Assembly: GCF_002870125.1 (NCBI RefSeq)
Contig: NZ_PNEO01000010.1
Location: forward strand, 124,001-188,000
Origin: Burkholderia sp. WAC0059
GTDB lineage: Bacteria > Pseudomonadota > Gammaproteobacteria > Burkholderiales > Burkholderiaceae
Reading direction: 5' to 3'
DNA length: 64,000 bases
Shown here: positions 62,409 through 64,000 of the stretch, in pieces
Position numbering within the stretch: position 1 is the stretch's first letter
Layout of the letters: every line of letters begins with the position of its first letter
The notes under the pieces: model-generated
Databases searched by the model: none
What the model was told of the DNA's origin: nothing
The model's input: only the letters and a program-made list of their open reading frames with translations
Made by a program: the position numbers and the translations under genes

Positions 62409-62735
62409 TCAGCGCAGCGCCGAATACTCGGTCGGCGTGAGGAACACGTTCTCGACGCGCTCGAGGATCGGCTTCTCGGCCTCGCTCGCCGCGCGCTTCG
62501 CGATCCACTCCGGATCGGCCTGGAACGCGTTCCACTTGGCCTCGCGCTCGGCGAGGCTTTCCCACTTCAGCAAATAGGTCAGCGCGTGGTTGCTCGGGCC
62601 GATCAGCGTCGTCCAGAAGCCGATCTGCTCGATGCCGTACTTCTTGAAGAACGCGAGCGTGGTGTTCTTGAAGCGATCGTTCAGTGCCGGCAGGCGGCCC
62701 GGCGCGCAGTGATAGATGCGCATTTCGATAATCAT
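62409..62735 (-). CDS. NIPSNAP family protein
   Basis: Small protein of 108 residues with the NIPSNAP/dimeric alpha-beta-barrel pattern: the start MIIEMRIYHCAPGRLPALND, then FWTTLIGPSNHALTYLLKWES and a C-terminal helix-strand. Such proteins form dimers and are common in aromatic and terpenoid catabolic operons; activity is not established. The second of two in-frame ATGs is chosen because GGAG lies 7 bases upstream and the product then begins like other family members. It lies 118 bases after the lactonase gene. Confidence 0.85.
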   Translation of the reverse strand: MIIEMRIYHCAPGRLPALNDRFKNTTLAFFKKYGIEQIGFWTTLIGPSNHALTYLLKWESLAEREAKWNAFQADPEWIAKRAASEAEKPILERVENVFLTPTEYSALR

Positions 62736-62853
62736 CTGTTTCTCCATGAAAGGGAACGGGTAAAACCCGGTCCGATGTTACCTGCTACGCCGCCGGCCTG
62801 CCCGACAGTCCGCTTTCGGCGCAAGGACCGCGCGGGCGGCGGCGCGCCCGCCG

Positions 62854-63654
62854 TCAACGCGGCTCGGCGTCGAGCCGCGCGATCCAGCCTTCGGTTTCGC
62901 GGTCGTGCGCCGGGAAGCGCCGCAGCACGTCGGGATCGTGGCCCGGAATCACGTGCGACGGCGAATCCGCCAGCCGGTGCAGGGTTTCGTAGCCTTCGAG
63001 CATGTCGCCGACGTTGTAGACGATGGGGAACGGTCGCCCCTGATTCATGTTCGCGTACAGGTGCGAAGCGTCCGACGCGAGCACGACCCAGCCGCGCGCC
63101 GTATGCACGCGCACCACCTGCAGGCCGCCCGTGTGGCCGCCGACCCAGTGCAGGGCGAGCCCCGGCGCGAGATGCGAAACGCCGTCGTGGAACTGCACGC
63201 GGCCCGTGAACACGCGGTCGACCATCGCCTTCACGTCGTCGGCCTCGAACGTGTTGCGCAGCATGGTGTGGCACATGCAGCGGCCCGTGCAGAACGCCAT
63301 CTCGCGGTCCTGCACGTGGTAGCGCGCGCGCGGAAAGAGATCGTGGTTGCCGGCGTGGTCGTAGTGCATGTGCGTGATGATGACGTCCTCGACCTCGCTC
63401 GCGCGGATGCCGATTTTCCCGAGCCCCGCGTCGATCGGATTGAGGATGCTGCGGCCGCGGCCGGCCGCCGTTTTCGCGTCGAAGCCCGTGTCGACGATGA
63501 ACGTGCGCGACTCGCCCACCACGGCCCAGACGAAGTAATCGAGCGGCATCGATTCGTCGTGGGGATCGCCGCCGATGAAGTTGTTGCTTGCGGGACGGTC
63601 GTGGTGCGCGTACTTGACGGCGTAGACGCGATAGTTCTCGAGCTGCTCGGCCAT
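62854..63654 (-). CDS. Metallo-beta-lactamase-fold protein, N-acyl homoserine lactonase type
   Basis: Protein of 266 residues with the MBL fold. The metal motif HMHYDH (95-100) is complete, HWVGGHTGG supplies the next histidine, LASDASHLY the bridging aspartate, and VIPGHDPDV the last histidine. The layout is that of the AiiA/AttM (BlcC) lactonase group. It opens lactones; in this setting a catabolic lactone is more likely than a quorum signal, though both are possible. First gene of the operon with NIPSNAP and aldehyde dehydrogenase. The ATG chosen gives the normal N-terminus. A strong promoter with embedded operator lies 107-134 bases upstream. Confidence 0.9.
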   Translation of the reverse strand: MAEQLENYRVYAVKYAHHDRPASNNFIGGDPHDESMPLDYFVWAVVGESRTFIVDTGFDAKTAAGRGRSILNPIDAGLGKIGIRASEVEDVIITHMHYDHAGNHDLFPRARYHVQDREMAFCTGRCMCHTMLRNTFEADDVKAMVDRVFTGRVQFHDGVSHLAPGLALHWVGGHTGGLQVVRVHTARGWVVLASDASHLYANMNQGRPFPIVYNVGDMLEGYETLHRLADSPSHVIPGHDPDVLRRFPAHDRETEGWIARLDAEPR

Positions 63655-63760
63655 GTTGATGTCTCCGTGTTTTGTTTCGTGTCGTGTCCGGCTCAAACCT
63701 GCGGGCGGTTGCGGGCCGGCCCTCTATTGTGCCTCGTCGCCCGCCACGTTGCTGCGAGCC

Positions 63761-63788
63761 ATTATATTCGTGTCATACAATCAGTCAA
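63761..63788 (-). promoter_or_regulatory. Strong promoter with embedded operator for the lactonase operon
   Basis: On the minus strand TTGACT (63788-63783), 16 bases, then a perfect TATAAT (63766-63761). The spacer contains GATTGTATGACA (63782-63771), the element seen at 46781, 50187 and 60813. The rest of 63655-64000 holds no gene. Confidence 0.65.
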
Positions 63789-64000
63789 TAAAAACAGGGG
63801 CACCGCGAATCGGGCGCATGACGGTTCCGGCCGCGCCGCCGTCGTGCGGCGCAGCAAATTCCACGCCTGGCGAATTGCCCGACGGCGGGCTTTCGGGTTG
63901 TGCCGGTTGCGCAGTTCGTTCCGGGGTGCGCCGGAGCGTTCCGGTTAATCGGCAAGACTGCGCGGCAAGACTGCGCGACAAGACTCCGGAGTGGACGGCA

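Noticed and set aside
62854..63654. Quorum-quenching role for the lactonase as the main call
   Set aside because: The family match allows it, but the operon with NIPSNAP, ALDH and shared catabolic promoter elements makes a metabolic lactone more likely; no LuxI/LuxR genes are in the window.

Overview
The window looks like a chromosome segment of a Burkholderia-type betaproteobacterium (Burkholderia sensu lato). The basis is its high GC content, strong third-position GC bias, dense tail-to-head operons, and Burkholderia-like versions of FabI, GltX, S21, IF-1, the YejABEF-type importer and FCD-type GntR regulators. No prophage, insertion sequence, integrase or CRISPR array was seen. Species cannot be fixed from sequence reading alone.

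Layout. (1) 1-4964: a peptide/opine-type ABC importer operon (ATPase cut by the window edge, two permeases, Tat-type binding protein) with a divergent IclR regulator. (2) 5241-12702: a YaiI-type protein, a CocE-type hydrolase, and a cold-shock/translation group of dbpA, rpsU (TTG start), a second-type infA (TTG start) and a csp gene. (3) 13073-20438: an alpha/beta hydrolase, a GST, a PPOX-type flavoprotein followed in frame by a degraded ferredoxin-reductase remnant, a LysR regulator, an FdhF/YdeP molybdopterin oxidoreductase and an FNT-family channel. (4) 21282-32499: core genes (tRNA-Ala, gltX, patatin lipoprotein, NlpC/P60, yejABEF-like importer, fabI) and a frameshifted proline/tyrosine-rich gene. 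(5) 32945-35573: an Aer-like chemoreceptor, a ribbon-helix-helix protein and a thioredoxin-like protein with related dyads upstream. (6) 36079-43316: a six-gene operon resembling hyfBCEFGI. Its large subunit has lost all four NiFe-ligand cysteines, so it is better read as an energy-converting hydrogenase-related (Ehr) complex than a hydrogenase. (7) 43534-63654: an accessory catabolic region.

The catabolic region contains two FCD GntR regulators, four MFS carriers, two CMD-fold proteins, a cupin dioxygenase-like protein, a beta-hydroxyacid dehydrogenase, a zinc alcohol dehydrogenase, an aldehyde dehydrogenase, a NIPSNAP protein and a metallo-beta-lactamase-fold lactonase. Several of its promoters share a TGTATGACA / TGTCATACA element, in two cases lying inside a TTGAC(G/T)-N16-(T/G)ATAAT promoter, which suggests one regulon. 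Embedded in it is a four-carbon acid-sugar module (DeoR regulator, PdxA2-type dehydrogenase, DUF1537 kinase, KdgT-like permease) with a perfect 26-bp palindrome abutting its predicted promoter. The substrate of the GntR-linked genes cannot be named from sequence alone.
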